A stretch of 64,000 bases of DNA from Marmoricola sp. URHB0036 (GTDB lineage: Bacteria; Actinomycetota; Actinomycetes; Propionibacteriales; Nocardioidaceae). Positions 11,187 through 22,060 of the stretch are shown one piece after another. The notes under the pieces were generated by a model. The model did not search any database. It had not been told where the DNA came from and worked only from the letters and a program-made list of their open reading frames with translations. The stretch is taken from contig NZ_KE384490.1 of assembly GCF_000426045.1 (NCBI RefSeq), positions 248,001 to 312,000 of the forward strand. Direction: 5' to 3'. Position 1 is the stretch's first letter. Every line of letters starts with the position of its first letter. The position numbers were made by a program, and so were the translations under genes.

Positions 11187-13205
11187 ATGAGCGAGAACCC
11201 CCCTGTGCGGCCCGAGAAGGACCGTCCGTGGGTGATGAGGACCTATGCCGGTCACTCGTCCGCGGCCGAGTCCAACAAGCTCTACCGGATGAACCTCGCC
11301 AAGGGACAGACCGGCCTGTCGGTGGCCTTCGACCTGCCCACGCAGACCGGCTACGACCCCGACTCACCGCTCGCCCGCGGCGAGGTGGGCAAGGTCGGGG
11401 TGCCGATCCCGCACCTCGGCGAGATGCGCCGCCTGTTCGAGGAGATCCCGCTCACCGAGATGAACACCTCGATGACGATCAACGCCACGGCCATGTGGCT
11501 GCTGGCCCTCTACCAGGTCGTCGCCGAGGAGCAGAACCCCGACCTCGAGCCGCTCGAGGTCGCCCACCAGCTCGCCGGCACCACCCAGAACGACATCATC
11601 AAGGAGTACCTCTCCCGCGGGACCTATGTGTTCCCGCCCGAGCACTCGCTCCGGCTGATCTCCGACGTCATCTCCTACACAGTCAACGAGATCCCGAAGT
11701 GGAACCCGATCAACATCTGCAGCTACCACCTGCAGGAGGCCGGCGCGACGCCGACCCAGGAGCTGGCCTACGCCCTGTGCACCGCGATCGCCGTGCTCGA
11801 CACCGTGCGCGACTCCGGCCAGGTCGAGCCCGAGGACTTCGCCAAGGTCGTCGGCCGCATCTCCTTCTTCGTCAACGCGGGCGTGCGTTTCGTCGAGGAG
11901 ACCTGCAAGATGCGCGCCTTTGTGCGGCTGTGGGACGAGATCACCCGCGAGCGCTACGGCGTCACCGACGAGAAGATGCGTCGCTTCCGCTACGGCGTGC
12001 AGGTCAACTCGCTCGGGCTGACCGAGGCCCAGCCCGAGAACAACGTGCAGCGCATCGTGCTCGAGATGCTCGGCGTGACGTTGAGCAAGAACGCCCGCGC
12101 CCGCGCCGTACAGCTGCCGGCGTGGAACGAGGCACTCGGCCTGCCCCGTCCCTGGGACCAGCAGTGGTCGTTGCGGCTCCAGCAGGTGCTCGCCTTCGAG
12201 TCCGACCTGTTGGAGTACGACGACATCTTCGAGGGCTCCGTCGTCATCGAGGCCAAGGTGGCCCAGCTCGTCGAGGACGCCCGTGCCGAGATGGACCGGG
12301 TCCAGGCGATGGGCGGTGCGATCGCGGCCGTGGAGTCCGGCTACATGAAGCAGCAGCTGGTCAGCTCGCACTCCGCCCGTCGGGCTGCCATCGAGAGTGG
12401 CGAGGACATCGTGGTCGGCGTGAACCGGTTCGAGACCACCGAGCCGTCCCCGTTGACCGCCGACCTCGACGCCGCCATCCAGGCCGCGGACCCCGAGGCC
12501 GAGCGGGCCGCGATCTCCGGGCTGGAGGAGTGGCGGGCGCAGCGCGACCAGGGCGAGGTCGACGCCGCGCTCGCGGCCCTCGCCGATGCCGCGAAGACCG
12601 ACGCCAACCTGATGGAGGCCACCCTCGTCGCCGCCCGCGCCGGCGCGACCACGGGGGAGTGGGCCGGCACCTTGCGCGAGGTGTTCGGTGAGTTCCGGGC
12701 CCCGACCGGGGTGTCGGGGGCGGTGGGGGTGGCCGACGCCGGTGCGGAGCTCACCGAGGTCCGGGAGCTGGTCAGGTCGACCGGCGAGGAGCTCGGCGGG
12801 CGACTGCGGCTGCTGGTCGGCAAGCCGGGTCTGGACGGGCACTCCAACGGCGCCGAGCAGGTCGCCGTCCGTGCGCGCGACGCCGGCTTCGAGGTCGTCT
12901 ACCAGGGCATCCGGCTCACCCCCGAGCAGATCGTGGCCGCGGCGGTGGCCGAGGACGTGCACTGCGTCGGGCTCTCGATCCTGTCCGGGTCACACATGGA
13001 GCTGGTGCCCGACGTGCTCGACCAGATGAGAGCGGCGGGGATCGGGGACATCCCGGTGATCGTCGGCGGCATCATCCCCGACCGGGATGCGCAGGCTCTC
13101 AAGGAGCTGGGTGTGGCCGCGGTGTTCACGCCCAAGGACTTCAGCCTCACGCAGGCCATGGCGGGGATCGTCCGGGCGATCCGCGAGGCCCACCAACTGG
13201 TCTAG
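11187..13205 (+). CDS. ecm: Ethylmalonyl-CoA mutase, B12-dependent (MeaA type)
   Basis: 672 residues. It is predicted to convert (2R)-ethylmalonyl-CoA to methylsuccinyl-CoA. The N-terminal TIM-barrel domain (about 1-480) includes GLSVAFDLPTQTGYD, MNTSMTINATAMWLL and QLAGTTQNDIIKEY. The C-terminal B12 domain (about 535-672) has the base-off motif D550-x-H552-xx-G555, then SGSH and the GG segment. Both domains on one chain of about 670 residues is the MeaA/Ecm arrangement; methylmalonyl-CoA mutases are longer or two-subunit. Crotonyl-CoA carboxylase/reductase, epimerase and MeaB in the window support Ecm. Methylmalonyl- or isobutyryl-CoA mutase activity is less likely. Confidence 0.9.
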   Translation: MSENPPVRPEKDRPWVMRTYAGHSSAAESNKLYRMNLAKGQTGLSVAFDLPTQTGYDPDSPLARGEVGKVGVPIPHLGEMRRLFEEIPLTEMNTSMTINATAMWLLALYQVVAEEQNPDLEPLEVAHQLAGTTQNDIIKEYLSRGTYVFPPEHSLRLISDVISYTVNEIPKWNPINICSYHLQEAGATPTQELAYALCTAIAVLDTVRDSGQVEPEDFAKVVGRISFFVNAGVRFVEETCKMRAFVRLWDEITRERYGVTDEKMRRFRYGVQVNSLGLTEAQPENNVQRIVLEMLGVTLSKNARARAVQLPAWNEALGLPRPWDQQWSLRLQQVLAFESDLLEYDDIFEGSVVIEAKVAQLVEDARAEMDRVQAMGGAIAAVESGYMKQQLVSSHSARRAAIESGEDIVVGVNRFETTEPSPLTADLDAAIQAADPEAERAAISGLEEWRAQRDQGEVDAALAALADAAKTDANLMEATLVAARAGATTGEWAGTLREVFGEFRAPTGVSGAVGVADAGAELTEVRELVRSTGEELGGRLRLLVGKPGLDGHSNGAEQVAVRARDAGFEVVYQGIRLTPEQIVAAAVAEDVHCVGLSILSGSHMELVPDVLDQMRAAGIGDIPVIVGGIIPDRDAQALKELGVAAVFTPKDFSLTQAMAGIVRAIREAHQLV

Positions 13206-13340
13206 AAAACGGTCAGGTCAATCCGGACTTGCCCGTCAGTTGCGCGTTCCGGGAGCCTCCGGCGTCGTAGTCTGCCTCAGGACGTCACGTGCGGCCGGGA
13301 GACTGGGCTGCCTCGGGCTCGACGCAAGGCGGATCGACAC

Positions 13341-14804
13341 ATGGAGATGCTGCACGACGAGGAGCAGTGGAAGTACGACGCGCTCGCGGACATGGTGCAA
13401 ACGTCCGACGACGCGATCGTGCTGGCTGACCCCTCGGGCGTGGTCGTGCTCGCCAACAAGGCGGCCGGCGAGGTGGTCGGCGTACCTCCCGAGGCCATGC
13501 CCGGGCACACCGTCGAGGACTTCGGGCGTGAGTCGATGCACGCCTTCCAGAAGATCGCGGTCGCGGCCGTGGTGGACAACAACATCGAGATCACCGTCCG
13601 CGACGCCAAGCTGAGCCACACCAACGGCACCTCGACCACCGTCGACCTGACCCTGAGCCCGACGCGCACCGACCAGGGACCGTTCGTGGCCATCGGCATG
13701 CGCGAGCCCAATGACAAGTACCGCCAGACCAAGCTGTTCCGCGGCCTGCTCGAGGCGGCGCCCGACGGCATGGTCATCGTCAACCGTGACGGGGTCATCG
13801 TCCTGGTCAACGCCCAGGTCGAGCGGCTCTTCGGCTACGAGCGCGCCGAGCTCGTCGGGGAGTCCGTCGAGATCCTCGTGCCCGACCGCTTCTCCGGCAT
13901 GCACATGGCGTTCCGCTCCGGCTACGTCAGTGAGCCGCGCACCCGTCCGATGGGCCTGGCCGGTGACCTGCACGCCCGTCGCAAGGACGGGTCCGAGTTC
14001 CCGGTGGAGGTGACGCTCTCGCCGCTCGAGACCGACGAGGGACTGCTCGTCTCGGCCGCCGTGCGCGACATCTCCGAGCGCCGCCGCATGCAGGAGGAGA
14101 ACGACCGGGTCAAGGACGAGTTCTTCGCCACGGTGTCCCACGAGCTGCGCACCCCGCTGACCTCGATGATCGGGTACGGCGAGCTGATGACCGATCTCGA
14201 GGAGCTCAGCCCGCAGGGCCAACGGTTCCTCTCGGTGATCGTGCGCAGTGCCGAGCGCGAGCTCCGTCTCGTTGACGACCTGCTCACGCTGGTGGCGATC
14301 GAGGAGTCCGGGCTGGCGATCCGCTCCGCCGAGATCGACCTGGAGCGCGTGGTGCGGGAGGCGGTCGAGGCGGCTCGGCCGCGCGCCGAGGAGGCCCGGC
14401 TGTCCCTGTCCATGGAGACGCCCGGGACCGCCGTACCCATGTACGGCGACCGCGACCGCCTCGGGCAGGCCATGGACAACGTGCTCTCCAACGCGATCAA
14501 GTTCACCCCCACTGACGGCCGCGTCCGGGTCGTGCTGCGCACCGGCGCGACGTCGGCCGAGATCGATGTCGTCGACACCGGCATCGGCATCGGTGACGAG
14601 GACCCCGATGCCCTGTTCGAGCGGCTGTTCCGCTCCCAGACCGCGGTGGCGCAGCAGACGCCGGGCGCCGGTCTCGGGCTGACCATCGCGCTGGCGATCG
14701 TCGAGGCCCACGCCGGCACCATCGAGGTCGTGGAGAGCGGCACCGGGGGGACCACCTTCCGGATGACCTTCCCGCTCCGGCCGACCGGTTCGGCCTCGTC
14801 CTGA
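13341..14804 (+). CDS. PAS-domain sensor histidine kinase
   Basis: 487 residues with no membrane segment, so a cytosolic sensor. Two PAS domains (about 14-120 and 134-247) are followed by HisKA with phospho-acceptor His267 in FFATVSHELRTPL, then the ATPase domain with N-box DNVLSNAIKFTP, G1 DTGIGIGDE and G2 GAGLGLTIALAIVEAHAG. No response regulator is adjacent, so it is an orphan here. A second in-frame ATG lies at 13347. The 135-nt gap upstream contains nothing else I can identify. Confidence 0.9.
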   Translation: MEMLHDEEQWKYDALADMVQTSDDAIVLADPSGVVVLANKAAGEVVGVPPEAMPGHTVEDFGRESMHAFQKIAVAAVVDNNIEITVRDAKLSHTNGTSTTVDLTLSPTRTDQGPFVAIGMREPNDKYRQTKLFRGLLEAAPDGMVIVNRDGVIVLVNAQVERLFGYERAELVGESVEILVPDRFSGMHMAFRSGYVSEPRTRPMGLAGDLHARRKDGSEFPVEVTLSPLETDEGLLVSAAVRDISERRRMQEENDRVKDEFFATVSHELRTPLTSMIGYGELMTDLEELSPQGQRFLSVIVRSAERELRLVDDLLTLVAIEESGLAIRSAEIDLERVVREAVEAARPRAEEARLSLSMETPGTAVPMYGDRDRLGQAMDNVLSNAIKFTPTDGRVRVVLRTGATSAEIDVVDTGIGIGDEDPDALFERLFRSQTAVAQQTPGAGLGLTIALAIVEAHAGTIEVVESGTGGTTFRMTFPLRPTGSASS

Positions 14805-14944
14805 CCGCATTGGTCTAGATCAACCGGTCGCCGTCTGCCCACCACGCGAGCAAATGTTGCTGCCGTGCCATTTGGTGACGTAAACAGAAACCTCATCTGC
14901 ATTCCTCGGGAAAAGGGGAAGAATTCCTTCGGCTGATCCGGAAA

Positions 14945-17698
14945 ATGGATATGCGGCAACATGTACGAAATGCCCTGACGCGCCCTCTCGGACGGCCTTT
15001 TCTTTCCCTCGTCGTGCTGGCGTCCGCCCTGGTCCTCTCGGCCACGGCGGCGCCGCCGTCGCCGGCCCGCGCAGCCGACCCCACCTGCACGATCTCCGCC
15101 AAGCTGGTCAACTCCTGCCGGCCCTGGCTCGGCGCCGAGTCCGGTGGCTACGGTCCCACGGGTCTGCGCGCCTCCATGCTGGCGCACGAGGCCAGCATCG
15201 GCCGCCAGCTCGACATCGTCCACGAGTACCTCGGCACCGGGAACATCACGCTGACCAGCGACATCGTCACGCTCGCCAAGCGGGCGAACACGATCGCGCT
15301 GGTCAACTGGCGCGTGGTCAGCAAGTGGGCCAGCGGTGACGGGCGCACCGCGAGCGTGAACACGCAGATCGACAACATGGCCAACAGCATCAAGGCGTTG
15401 GGCACCACCAAGATCATGCTCACGGTGAGCCACGAGCCCGAGAACGACATCTCGCCGGGTGGGGGGCCCGCCTGCACGACGTACAGCGGCGGCTCGGGCA
15501 CGACCGCCGACTACGTGAACATGTGGCACAACGTGCGCGCCCGTTTCGACGCGCTCGGGGTCACCAACGTGGTGTGGGTGATGAACTTCATGGGCTACGA
15601 GGGCTGGAACTGCGTGGAGAACGCCGTCTGGCCGGGCAACGACTACGTCGACTGGGTGATGTGGGACCCCTACCCACGCAACTCCACCTGGGCCTACCAC
15701 GTAGGCGGCTTCTACAACTGGCTGACGACGCACAGCGACGCCGAGCACAACTACCTCTCCAAGCCGTGGGGCCTGGCCGAGTTCGGCAACATCGGCACCA
15801 GCCAGGCCAACGTCTACCAGATGTACGACGACGCCAAACGGGGCGTGGACAACAACACCTACCCCCGCCTCAAGGCCTACGTGGTCTGGGACCAGCACAC
15901 CTCGTCCAGCTCCGACGTACGCATCGGCTACGACCACTACTCGGTGTCCGACCCGGTCGAGCTACAGCACTACAACGCCTTCGCCAACGACCCGTTGCTG
16001 ACCGGCACCGGTGTCCCCGACCCGGTCGACACGACCTCTCCGACGGTCGTCAGCACCGCGCCCGACGACGCAGCGACCGTGTCCGGGACGGTGGACGTGA
16101 CCGGCTCGGCCACCGACGACGTGGGGGTGACGTCGGTGAACCTGCTCGTCGACGGCCAGTCGGTGGCGACCACCGCCCCCTTGACCGACGGCAGCGTGTC
16201 AGTGAGCTGGAACAGTGCCAGCCTCCCCAACGGGAGCCACACGCTGCAGCTGCGGGCCCGGGACGCCGCTGGCAACATCGGGCTCTCCGCTGTCGCGACG
16301 GTGACGGTGCAGAACGTCGACGACGAGGCGCCGACGCCGCCCGGCAACCTCACCGCCGTGTGGGGCAAGCCGAGCCAGGTGACGCTCGCCTGGTCGGCTG
16401 CCACCGACAACGCCGCGGTGACCGGTTACCGCGTCTACCGCGACGGTGTGACCACTCCTCTCGCCACCGTGCCGGCCACCGCCCGCGGCTACGTCGACCC
16501 CGGCATCGCCAACCTGAGCAACCACCACTACACGGTCACCGCCGTCGATGCGGCCGGGCACGAGAGCGACCCCAGCAACGAGGCCGTCGTCGATGCCGGC
16601 GACGACACCCCGCCGGGGAAGCCCACTGCTTCGGCCTCGCTCACCGGACCGGCCCAGGCCACGGTGACGTGGACCGACGTCGTCGACAACGTGGGCGTGA
16701 CCGGTTACCGCGTCTATCGCGGGAGCTCCCTGGTCGGAACCGTCACCGACGGCAGCGACACCCTGGTCGAGGACGGTCTCGACGACGGGGTCACCTACTA
16801 CTACCGCGTGATCGCCTACGACGCGGCCGCGAACACCAGCACGCCCAGCGACCCGGTCGCGGTCACCACTCCCGACGTGACGGCGCCGACCACGCCCGTC
16901 AACCTGAAGGCGGTGTCGGCCCCGACCAGCGTCGCGCTGACCTGGAGCGCCGCGACCGACAACGTGGGTGTCGCGAACTATGTCGTCTACCGCGACGGCT
17001 TGCCACAGGCGACGCTGAACGGTACGACGACCAGCTGGACCGACACCGCGCCGGTCGGCACCACACTGCACCGTTATCGGGTGATGGCCCGTGACGCGGC
17101 GGGCAACGCCAGTGGCCTGAGCAACGAGGTGGCGCGCAGCCTGGCCGACACGACCCCACCCACCGCACCCACGCGACTGACCGGCTCGCTCTCCGGCGGC
17201 ACGGTGCGGCTCACCTGGACGGCCTCGACCGATGCCGTCGGCGTGACCGGCTACACGATCTACCGGGGTGGGGTGTCCATCGGGACGTCGACGACTCCGT
17301 CGTACACCGACAGCACGCCGCCGCCCGGAAGGGCGTCGAACTACACCGTGCGGGCGCGCGACGCGGCCGGGAACACCAGTGCCGCCTCCACCGCGGTCAG
17401 CGTGACGGTTCCGGCCGACAAGACGGCACCCTCGGCACCGGGCAGCCTGCGCCTCACGATCGGTGCGACCGGCACGCGCCAGATCACGCTGAGCTGGACG
17501 GCCGCGACCGACAACGTGGGTGTGGCCAGCTACTACGTCTACCGCGGCAACTCCAAGTACCGGCTGCTCGGCAACGTGACGAGCTTCGCGGACACCGGGC
17601 TGACCGCGGGGACGAAGTACACCTACAAGGTCTACGCGATCGACGCCGCGGGCAACTGGAGCAGCCCGACAGCCAGCGTCAGCGGAACGGCTCGTTAG
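14945..17698 (+). CDS. Secreted GH26-like glycoside hydrolase with FnIII repeats (copy 1)
   Basis: 917 residues. A signal peptide (about 1-44, cleavage near ARA-AD) precedes a GH26-like (beta-mannanase clan) catalytic domain to about 365. SHEPE supplies acid/base Glu164, and GLAEFG supplies nucleophile Glu279. An Ig-like module (about 372-455) and five fibronectin-III domains follow (about 460-917), each with a near-repeat of [15 protein letters not shown]. There is no LPXTG anchor or C-terminal helix, so it is probably released. The substrate cannot be read from sequence. The 140-nt leader is relatively AT-rich. A close paralogue begins 3 nt downstream. Confidence 0.85.
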   Translation: MDMRQHVRNALTRPLGRPFLSLVVLASALVLSATAAPPSPARAADPTCTISAKLVNSCRPWLGAESGGYGPTGLRASMLAHEASIGRQLDIVHEYLGTGNITLTSDIVTLAKRANTIALVNWRVVSKWASGDGRTASVNTQIDNMANSIKALGTTKIMLTVSHEPENDISPGGGPACTTYSGGSGTTADYVNMWHNVRARFDALGVTNVVWVMNFMGYEGWNCVENAVWPGNDYVDWVMWDPYPRNSTWAYHVGGFYNWLTTHSDAEHNYLSKPWGLAEFGNIGTSQANVYQMYDDAKRGVDNNTYPRLKAYVVWDQHTSSSSDVRIGYDHYSVSDPVELQHYNAFANDPLLTGTGVPDPVDTTSPTVVSTAPDDAATVSGTVDVTGSATDDVGVTSVNLLVDGQSVATTAPLTDGSVSVSWNSASLPNGSHTLQLRARDAAGNIGLSAVATVTVQNVDDEAPTPPGNLTAVWGKPSQVTLAWSAATDNAAVTGYRVYRDGVTTPLATVPATARGYVDPGIANLSNHHYTVTAVDAAGHESDPSNEAVVDAGDDTPPGKPTASASLTGPAQATVTWTDVVDNVGVTGYRVYRGSSLVGTVTDGSDTLVEDGLDDGVTYYYRVIAYDAAANTSTPSDPVAVTTPDVTAPTTPVNLKAVSAPTSVALTWSAATDNVGVANYVVYRDGLPQATLNGTTTSWTDTAPVGTTLHRYRVMARDAAGNASGLSNEVARSLADTTPPTAPTRLTGSLSGGTVRLTWTASTDAVGVTGYTIYRGGVSIGTSTTPSYTDSTPPPGRASNYTVRARDAAGNTSAASTAVSVTVPADKTAPSAPGSLRLTIGATGTRQITLSWTAATDNVGVASYYVYRGNSKYRLLGNVTSFADTGLTAGTKYTYKVYAIDAAGNWSSPTASVSGTAR

Positions 17699-17701
17699 GC
17701 C

Positions 17702-20428
17702 GTGCGGAGGCGCGACAGCTGGAGAGCCGCACGCGCCGCCGTGCTCGTGGCGCTGGCGTCGGCTCTCCTCGTCGCGGCTCCGTCCGCGTCTCCGGCCAGT
17801 GCTGCCGACCCGGTGTGCACGATCTCCGCCAAGCTGGTCAACTCGTGCCGGCCGTGGGTCGGCGCCGAGTCGGCCAACTACGGCCAGAGCACCTTCCGGG
17901 CCCGGATGCTCGAGCACGAGACGCGCCTCGGGCGCCAGCTCGACATCGTGCACGCCTACCTCGGCGCCGGTGCCACCGCGTTGACCCCCGACATGGTCAC
18001 CATGGCCAAGCGGCCGGGGACGATCGGGCTCTACAACTGGCGGGTGTCGCTGAACTGGGCGGCGGGCGGGGGAGACAACGCCACCGTGAACGGCCAGATC
18101 GACCAGATGGCCGCCAGCATCAAGGCCCTCGGGACGACCAAGATCATGCTCACCGTCTTCCACGAACCGGAGTCGGCCGTGTCGAGCGGCGGCTCGCCGA
18201 GCTGTCCCACCCTCAAGCTCACCGGCACCGGAGGCACGACGGCCGACTACGTGAACATGTGGCACAACGTGCGCGAGCGCTTCGATGCGCTGGGCGTGAC
18301 CAACGTCGTCTGGGTGATGAACTACGTCGGCTACGTCTCGAGCTTCTGCATGGCGCGCGACCTGTGGCCGGGCAACGACTACGTCGACTGGGTGATGTGG
18401 GACCCCTACCCGGCGGTCGGCACGTGGGCTGCGGTCGTCGGCTCGTTCTACAACTACCTGACCGCCAACAGCGACGCCGACCACGACTTCTTGTCCAAGC
18501 CGTGGGGACTGGCCGAGTTCGGTTACATCGGCACCAACCAGGCTGCGGCGTACGCGATGTACGACGACGCGGCCCGCGCGATCCACGACAACACCTTTCC
18601 CAAGCTCAAGGCCTACGCCGTCTGGGACAACTGGACCTCGAGCAGCCACGACGACCGGGTCGGCTACACCCAGGGTCACGTCCTCGACCCCGTCGAGCAG
18701 CAGCACTACAACGCCCTCGCCAACGACCCTGCACTGATCGGCACCGCCGTGCCCGAGCCGACCGACCAGGCGCCACCGACCGTCGTACGCCTCACGCCCG
18801 AGGACGGAGCAGCCGTCAGTGGCACGGTCGAGGTGACCGGCACGGCCTCCGACGACGTCGGGCTCGAGTCGGTCCAGCTCCTGGTCGACGACAGTCCCGC
18901 CGGGAGCGCGACGCCGGACGGGGACGGCCACGTCACCATCGCCTGGAACAGCGGGAGCGTCGCCAACGGCACCCACTCGCTCCGGCTCTGGGCGCGGGAC
19001 ACCTCCGGCAACACAGCCCTCTCCGATCCGGCCGGAGTGACGGTGTACAACGCCGACGTTGAGGCGCCCTCCGTCCCGCAGAACCCGGCGGCGTCCTGGA
19101 GCAGGGGCGTCGGCGTGACCCTGACGTGGTCGGCATCGACCGACAACCTGGCCGTCACCGGCTATCGCATCTACCGCGACGGTGACCCGTTCACCACGCT
19201 GGGCTCGACCGACACCGAGTACGTCGATGACGACGTCGCCAACCTCAGCACGCACACTTATGCCGTCGCCGCCCTCGACGCTGCCGGCAACGAGAGCGAC
19301 CCCAGCGGCTCACGCCAGGTCACCGCCGGCGACGACACGGCGCCGACGATCCCGGCCGCGGGCGCCGACCTCACCGCTCCCCATGAAGCGACGGTGTCGT
19401 GGGTCGAGTCGACCGACAACCACGACGTGGCCGGCTATCGGGTCTATCGCGACGGGAGCCCGGTCGCCGATGTCGCGGGCACGGTCACCACCTGGGTCGA
19501 CGACGGACTGGACGACGTCACGAGCTACACCTACCGCGTCTCGGCCTACGACGCCTCCGGCAACGAGAGCGACCGCAGCGACCCTGCCGTCGTGACCACC
19601 ACGGACAGCACCGCCCCCGGCGTGCCGGCCAACCTGCGCGCCGTCTCGGCCCCGGCGAGCGTGTCGCTGACCTGGAACGCCTCGACCGACAACGTCGCCG
19701 TGACCAACTACGTGGTCTACCGCGACGGGCTGCCCGTGATGACGCTGGGCGGTACGACGACCTCGTGGACCGACAGCGCCCTGGTCGGCAGCACCCTGCA
19801 CCGCTACCAGGTCACCGCCCGCGACGCGACCGGCAACGAGAGCGCGAAGAGCAACGAGGTCGCGAGGACGGTGGCCGACACGACCGCACCCACAGCGCCG
19901 ACGCGGCTGGCCGGATCGTTGTCGGGCCTCACCGTCCGCCTGACGTGGACGGCCTCCACCGATGCCGTCGGCGTGACCAGCTACACCGTCTATCGCGGCG
20001 GTGTCGCGATCGGCACCAGCACCATGCCGGCGTACACCGACGCCACGCCGCCGCTCGGGAAGGCCTCGAGCTACACCGTGCGGGCCCGCGACGCGGCCGG
20101 CAACACCAGCGCGGCATCGAGCGCGGTCAGCGTCACGGTGCCCACCGACAAGACCGCTCCGACCACACCGGGCAGCGTGCGACTCACGGTCGGAACCACC
20201 GGAACCCGCCAGATCACCGTCGCGTGGAACGCCTCCACCGACAACGTCGGCGTCACCGGCTACTACCTCTACCGGGCCAACGCGAAGTACAAGCTGCTCG
20301 GCAAGGTCACGAGCTACGTCGACACCGGGTTGAGGGCCGGTACCAAGTACACCTACAAGGTCTACGCCCTCGACGCCGCCGGCAACTGGAGCGGGGCCTC
20401 GGCCAGCGTGAGCGGGACCGCTCGCTAG
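17702..20428 (+). CDS. Secreted GH26-like glycoside hydrolase with FnIII repeats (copy 2)
   Basis: 908 residues from GTG at 17702, a tandem paralogue of the preceding gene with the same order: signal peptide, GH26-like domain, Ig-like module and five FnIII domains. Catalytic candidates are conserved in FHEPE and GLAEFG. Identity is highest around the catalytic motifs ([35 protein letters not shown]) and in the last FnIII domains. The 3-nt spacing implies one transcript. The stop overlaps the nucS stop in a shared CTAG. Copy-specific differences around the active site may change substrate range. Confidence 0.85.
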   Translation: MRRRDSWRAARAAVLVALASALLVAAPSASPASAADPVCTISAKLVNSCRPWVGAESANYGQSTFRARMLEHETRLGRQLDIVHAYLGAGATALTPDMVTMAKRPGTIGLYNWRVSLNWAAGGGDNATVNGQIDQMAASIKALGTTKIMLTVFHEPESAVSSGGSPSCPTLKLTGTGGTTADYVNMWHNVRERFDALGVTNVVWVMNYVGYVSSFCMARDLWPGNDYVDWVMWDPYPAVGTWAAVVGSFYNYLTANSDADHDFLSKPWGLAEFGYIGTNQAAAYAMYDDAARAIHDNTFPKLKAYAVWDNWTSSSHDDRVGYTQGHVLDPVEQQHYNALANDPALIGTAVPEPTDQAPPTVVRLTPEDGAAVSGTVEVTGTASDDVGLESVQLLVDDSPAGSATPDGDGHVTIAWNSGSVANGTHSLRLWARDTSGNTALSDPAGVTVYNADVEAPSVPQNPAASWSRGVGVTLTWSASTDNLAVTGYRIYRDGDPFTTLGSTDTEYVDDDVANLSTHTYAVAALDAAGNESDPSGSRQVTAGDDTAPTIPAAGADLTAPHEATVSWVESTDNHDVAGYRVYRDGSPVADVAGTVTTWVDDGLDDVTSYTYRVSAYDASGNESDRSDPAVVTTTDSTAPGVPANLRAVSAPASVSLTWNASTDNVAVTNYVVYRDGLPVMTLGGTTTSWTDSALVGSTLHRYQVTARDATGNESAKSNEVARTVADTTAPTAPTRLAGSLSGLTVRLTWTASTDAVGVTSYTVYRGGVAIGTSTMPAYTDATPPLGKASSYTVRARDAAGNTSAASSAVSVTVPTDKTAPTTPGSVRLTVGTTGTRQITVAWNASTDNVGVTGYYLYRANAKYKLLGKVTSYVDTGLRAGTKYTYKVYALDAAGNWSGASASVSGTAR

Positions 20429-21099
20429 AAGAGACGGAGCGAGGGGTCGTCCATCCCGCGCAGCAGGTCGTAGTCGACCACGGCGCACGCGATCCCGCGG
20501 TCGGTCGCGAGCACCCTGGCCTGCGGCTTGATCTCCTGGGCGGCGAAGATGCCGCGCACCGGGGCCAGCAGAGGGTCGCGGTTGAGCAGCTCGAGATAGC
20601 GGGTCAGCTGCTCCACACCGTCGATCTCGCCCCGGCGCTTGATCTCGACGGCGACCGACCTGCCGTCGGCGTCGCGGCACATCAGGTCGACCGGGCCGAT
20701 CGCGGTCGGGAACTCGCGACGCACCAGCGTCAGGCCGTCGGACAGCGTGGCGGGGTGCTCGGCGAGCAGCTCCTGGAGGTGCTTCTCGACGCCGTCCTTC
20801 TGCAGCCCCGGGTCGACGCCGAGGTCGTGGCTGGAGTCGTGCAGCACCTCCTCGATCAGGATGCGCAGGCTGTCGCCGGTCTTGGCATCGACCGTCCACT
20901 CGACCTGGCCGTCCTCGGTGGTGCCCTCGCGGACGGTACAGGGTGGGCTCATCCAGTTCAGCGGCTTGTAGGAGCCGCCGTCGGAGTGCACCAGCACCGA
21001 TCCGTCGGACTTGAGCATCAGCACCCGGGTGGCCATCGGCAGGTGAGCGGTCAGGCGTCCGGCGTAGTCGACCTGACAGCGGGCCACGACGAGTCTCAC
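20425..21099 (-). CDS. nucS: Endonuclease NucS (non-canonical mismatch repair)
   Basis: 224 residues from GTG at 21099 ([21 protein letters not shown], the usual N-terminus). NucS cuts mismatched DNA and replaces MutS/MutL in most Actinobacteria. The C-terminal RecB-like nuclease core reads GPVDLMCRD...[20 protein letters not shown]. The protein ends SLRLF, like a sliding-clamp binding motif, as expected for a protein stimulated by the beta clamp. TAGATT lies 8 nt before the start, suggesting a leaderless transcript. An in-frame upstream start at 21177 was rejected because it adds 26 non-family residues across the divergent promoter. Confidence 0.95.
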   Translation of the reverse strand: MRLVVARCQVDYAGRLTAHLPMATRVLMLKSDGSVLVHSDGGSYKPLNWMSPPCTVREGTTEDGQVEWTVDAKTGDSLRILIEEVLHDSSHDLGVDPGLQKDGVEKHLQELLAEHPATLSDGLTLVRREFPTAIGPVDLMCRDADGRSVAVEIKRRGEIDGVEQLTRYLELLNRDPLLAPVRGIFAAQEIKPQARVLATDRGIACAVVDYDLLRGMDDPSLRLF

Positions 21100-21107
21100 G
21101 AGCGGAG

Positions 21108-21136
21108 AATCTACCTCCACCCCGGCCTGCCATGCT
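21108..21136. promoter_or_regulatory. Divergent promoters for nucS and the D-amino acid oxidase gene
   Basis: Minus-strand TAGATT (21113-21108) is 8 nt from the nucS start. Plus-strand CATGCT (21131-21136) is 6 nt from the GTG at 21143. The 43-nt gap leaves room for little else, so both genes are probably leaderless. Confidence 0.45.
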
Positions 21137-21142
21137 GGTCCG

Positions 21143-22060
21143 GTGGCGCGAGTGGTCGTGGTGGGAGCAGGGGTCATCGGCCTGTCCTGCGCCGTGCGGC
21201 TCGCCGAGGCCGGGCACCGGGTCGACGTGCTCGCCCGTGAACTGCCGCTCGAGACGACCTCGGTAGTGGCGGCTGCGCTCTGGTATCCCTACAAGGCGCT
21301 GCCGGCCGAACGGGTGACCGCCTGGTCCGCCACGTCGTACGACGCCTTCGCGGAGCTGGCCAAGGAGGACACCGGCGTCCGGATGCTGCCTGGGACCGAG
21401 GTGCTGCACGAGCGCACCGCGGATCCGTGGTGGTCGGGCGCCGTACCGGACCTCGAGCACGTCGCCCCGCCCCCGTCGTACGCCGACGCGTGGAGGTTCA
21501 CCGCCCCGGTCATCGACATGCCCGTCTACCTGCGCTGGCTGCGTGGCCGGCTGGACGAGCTCGGCGGCACCCTGACACGGATGGCGCTCGCCGCGTTGCC
21601 GCAGTCCGAGGACGTGGTCGTCAACTGTTCCGGACTGGGCTCTCGTCGGCTGGCGAGCGATCTCGACCTCCACCCGGTCCGGGGGCAGGTCGTGCTGGTC
21701 GAGGGCGTCTCGCTGGACCGGTGGTGGCTCGACTCGGCGGGTCCGACGTACGTCGTCCCGCGCAGCGACATCGTCGTGGCCGGCGGCACCGACCAGGACG
21801 GTGACTGGAGCCGGACCCCGTCGCCCGAGATCGCCGAGGAGATCCTCCGCCGTGCCTCCGCGCTCGTGCCGGAGCTGGCCCGGGCGCGCGTGGTCGCCCA
21901 CCGGGTCGGGCTGCGCCCGGTACGACCGGCCGTGCGCCTGGAGGCCGAGGGGCGGGTGATCCATTGCTACGGCCACGGCGGGGCCGGTGTCACCGTGAGC
22001 TGGGGCTGCGCCGACGAGGTGACCGCCCTGGTGGGTGGACTGGTGGCTGCGCCGGGCTAG
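21143..22060 (+). CDS. FAD-dependent D-amino acid oxidase
   Basis: 305 residues from GTG. It is predicted to oxidise D-amino acids to 2-oxo acids with H2O2 release. The Rossmann motif [23 protein letters not shown] binds FAD. The later segments [40 protein letters not shown] and [15 protein letters not shown] are the DAAO signature, including the arginine that holds the substrate carboxylate. Length is close to actinobacterial DAAOs. Its stop shares CTAG with the convergent neighbour. Confidence 0.9.
   Translation: MARVVVVGAGVIGLSCAVRLAEAGHRVDVLARELPLETTSVVAAALWYPYKALPAERVTAWSATSYDAFAELAKEDTGVRMLPGTEVLHERTADPWWSGAVPDLEHVAPPPSYADAWRFTAPVIDMPVYLRWLRGRLDELGGTLTRMALAALPQSEDVVVNCSGLGSRRLASDLDLHPVRGQVVLVEGVSLDRWWLDSAGPTYVVPRSDIVVAGGTDQDGDWSRTPSPEIAEEILRRASALVPELARARVVAHRVGLRPVRPAVRLEAEGRVIHCYGHGGAGVTVSWGCADEVTALVGGLVAAPG

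Noticed and set aside
16199-19255. 1018-codon open frame antisense to the glycosidase genes
   Set aside because: Composition is Gly/Val/Arg/His shadow sequence with no domain; arises from codon bias in the FnIII repeats.
16300-20400. Repetitive DNA considered as a repeat array or CRISPR
   Set aside because: The repeats are in-frame FnIII domains of about 270 bp, not short direct repeats with spacers.
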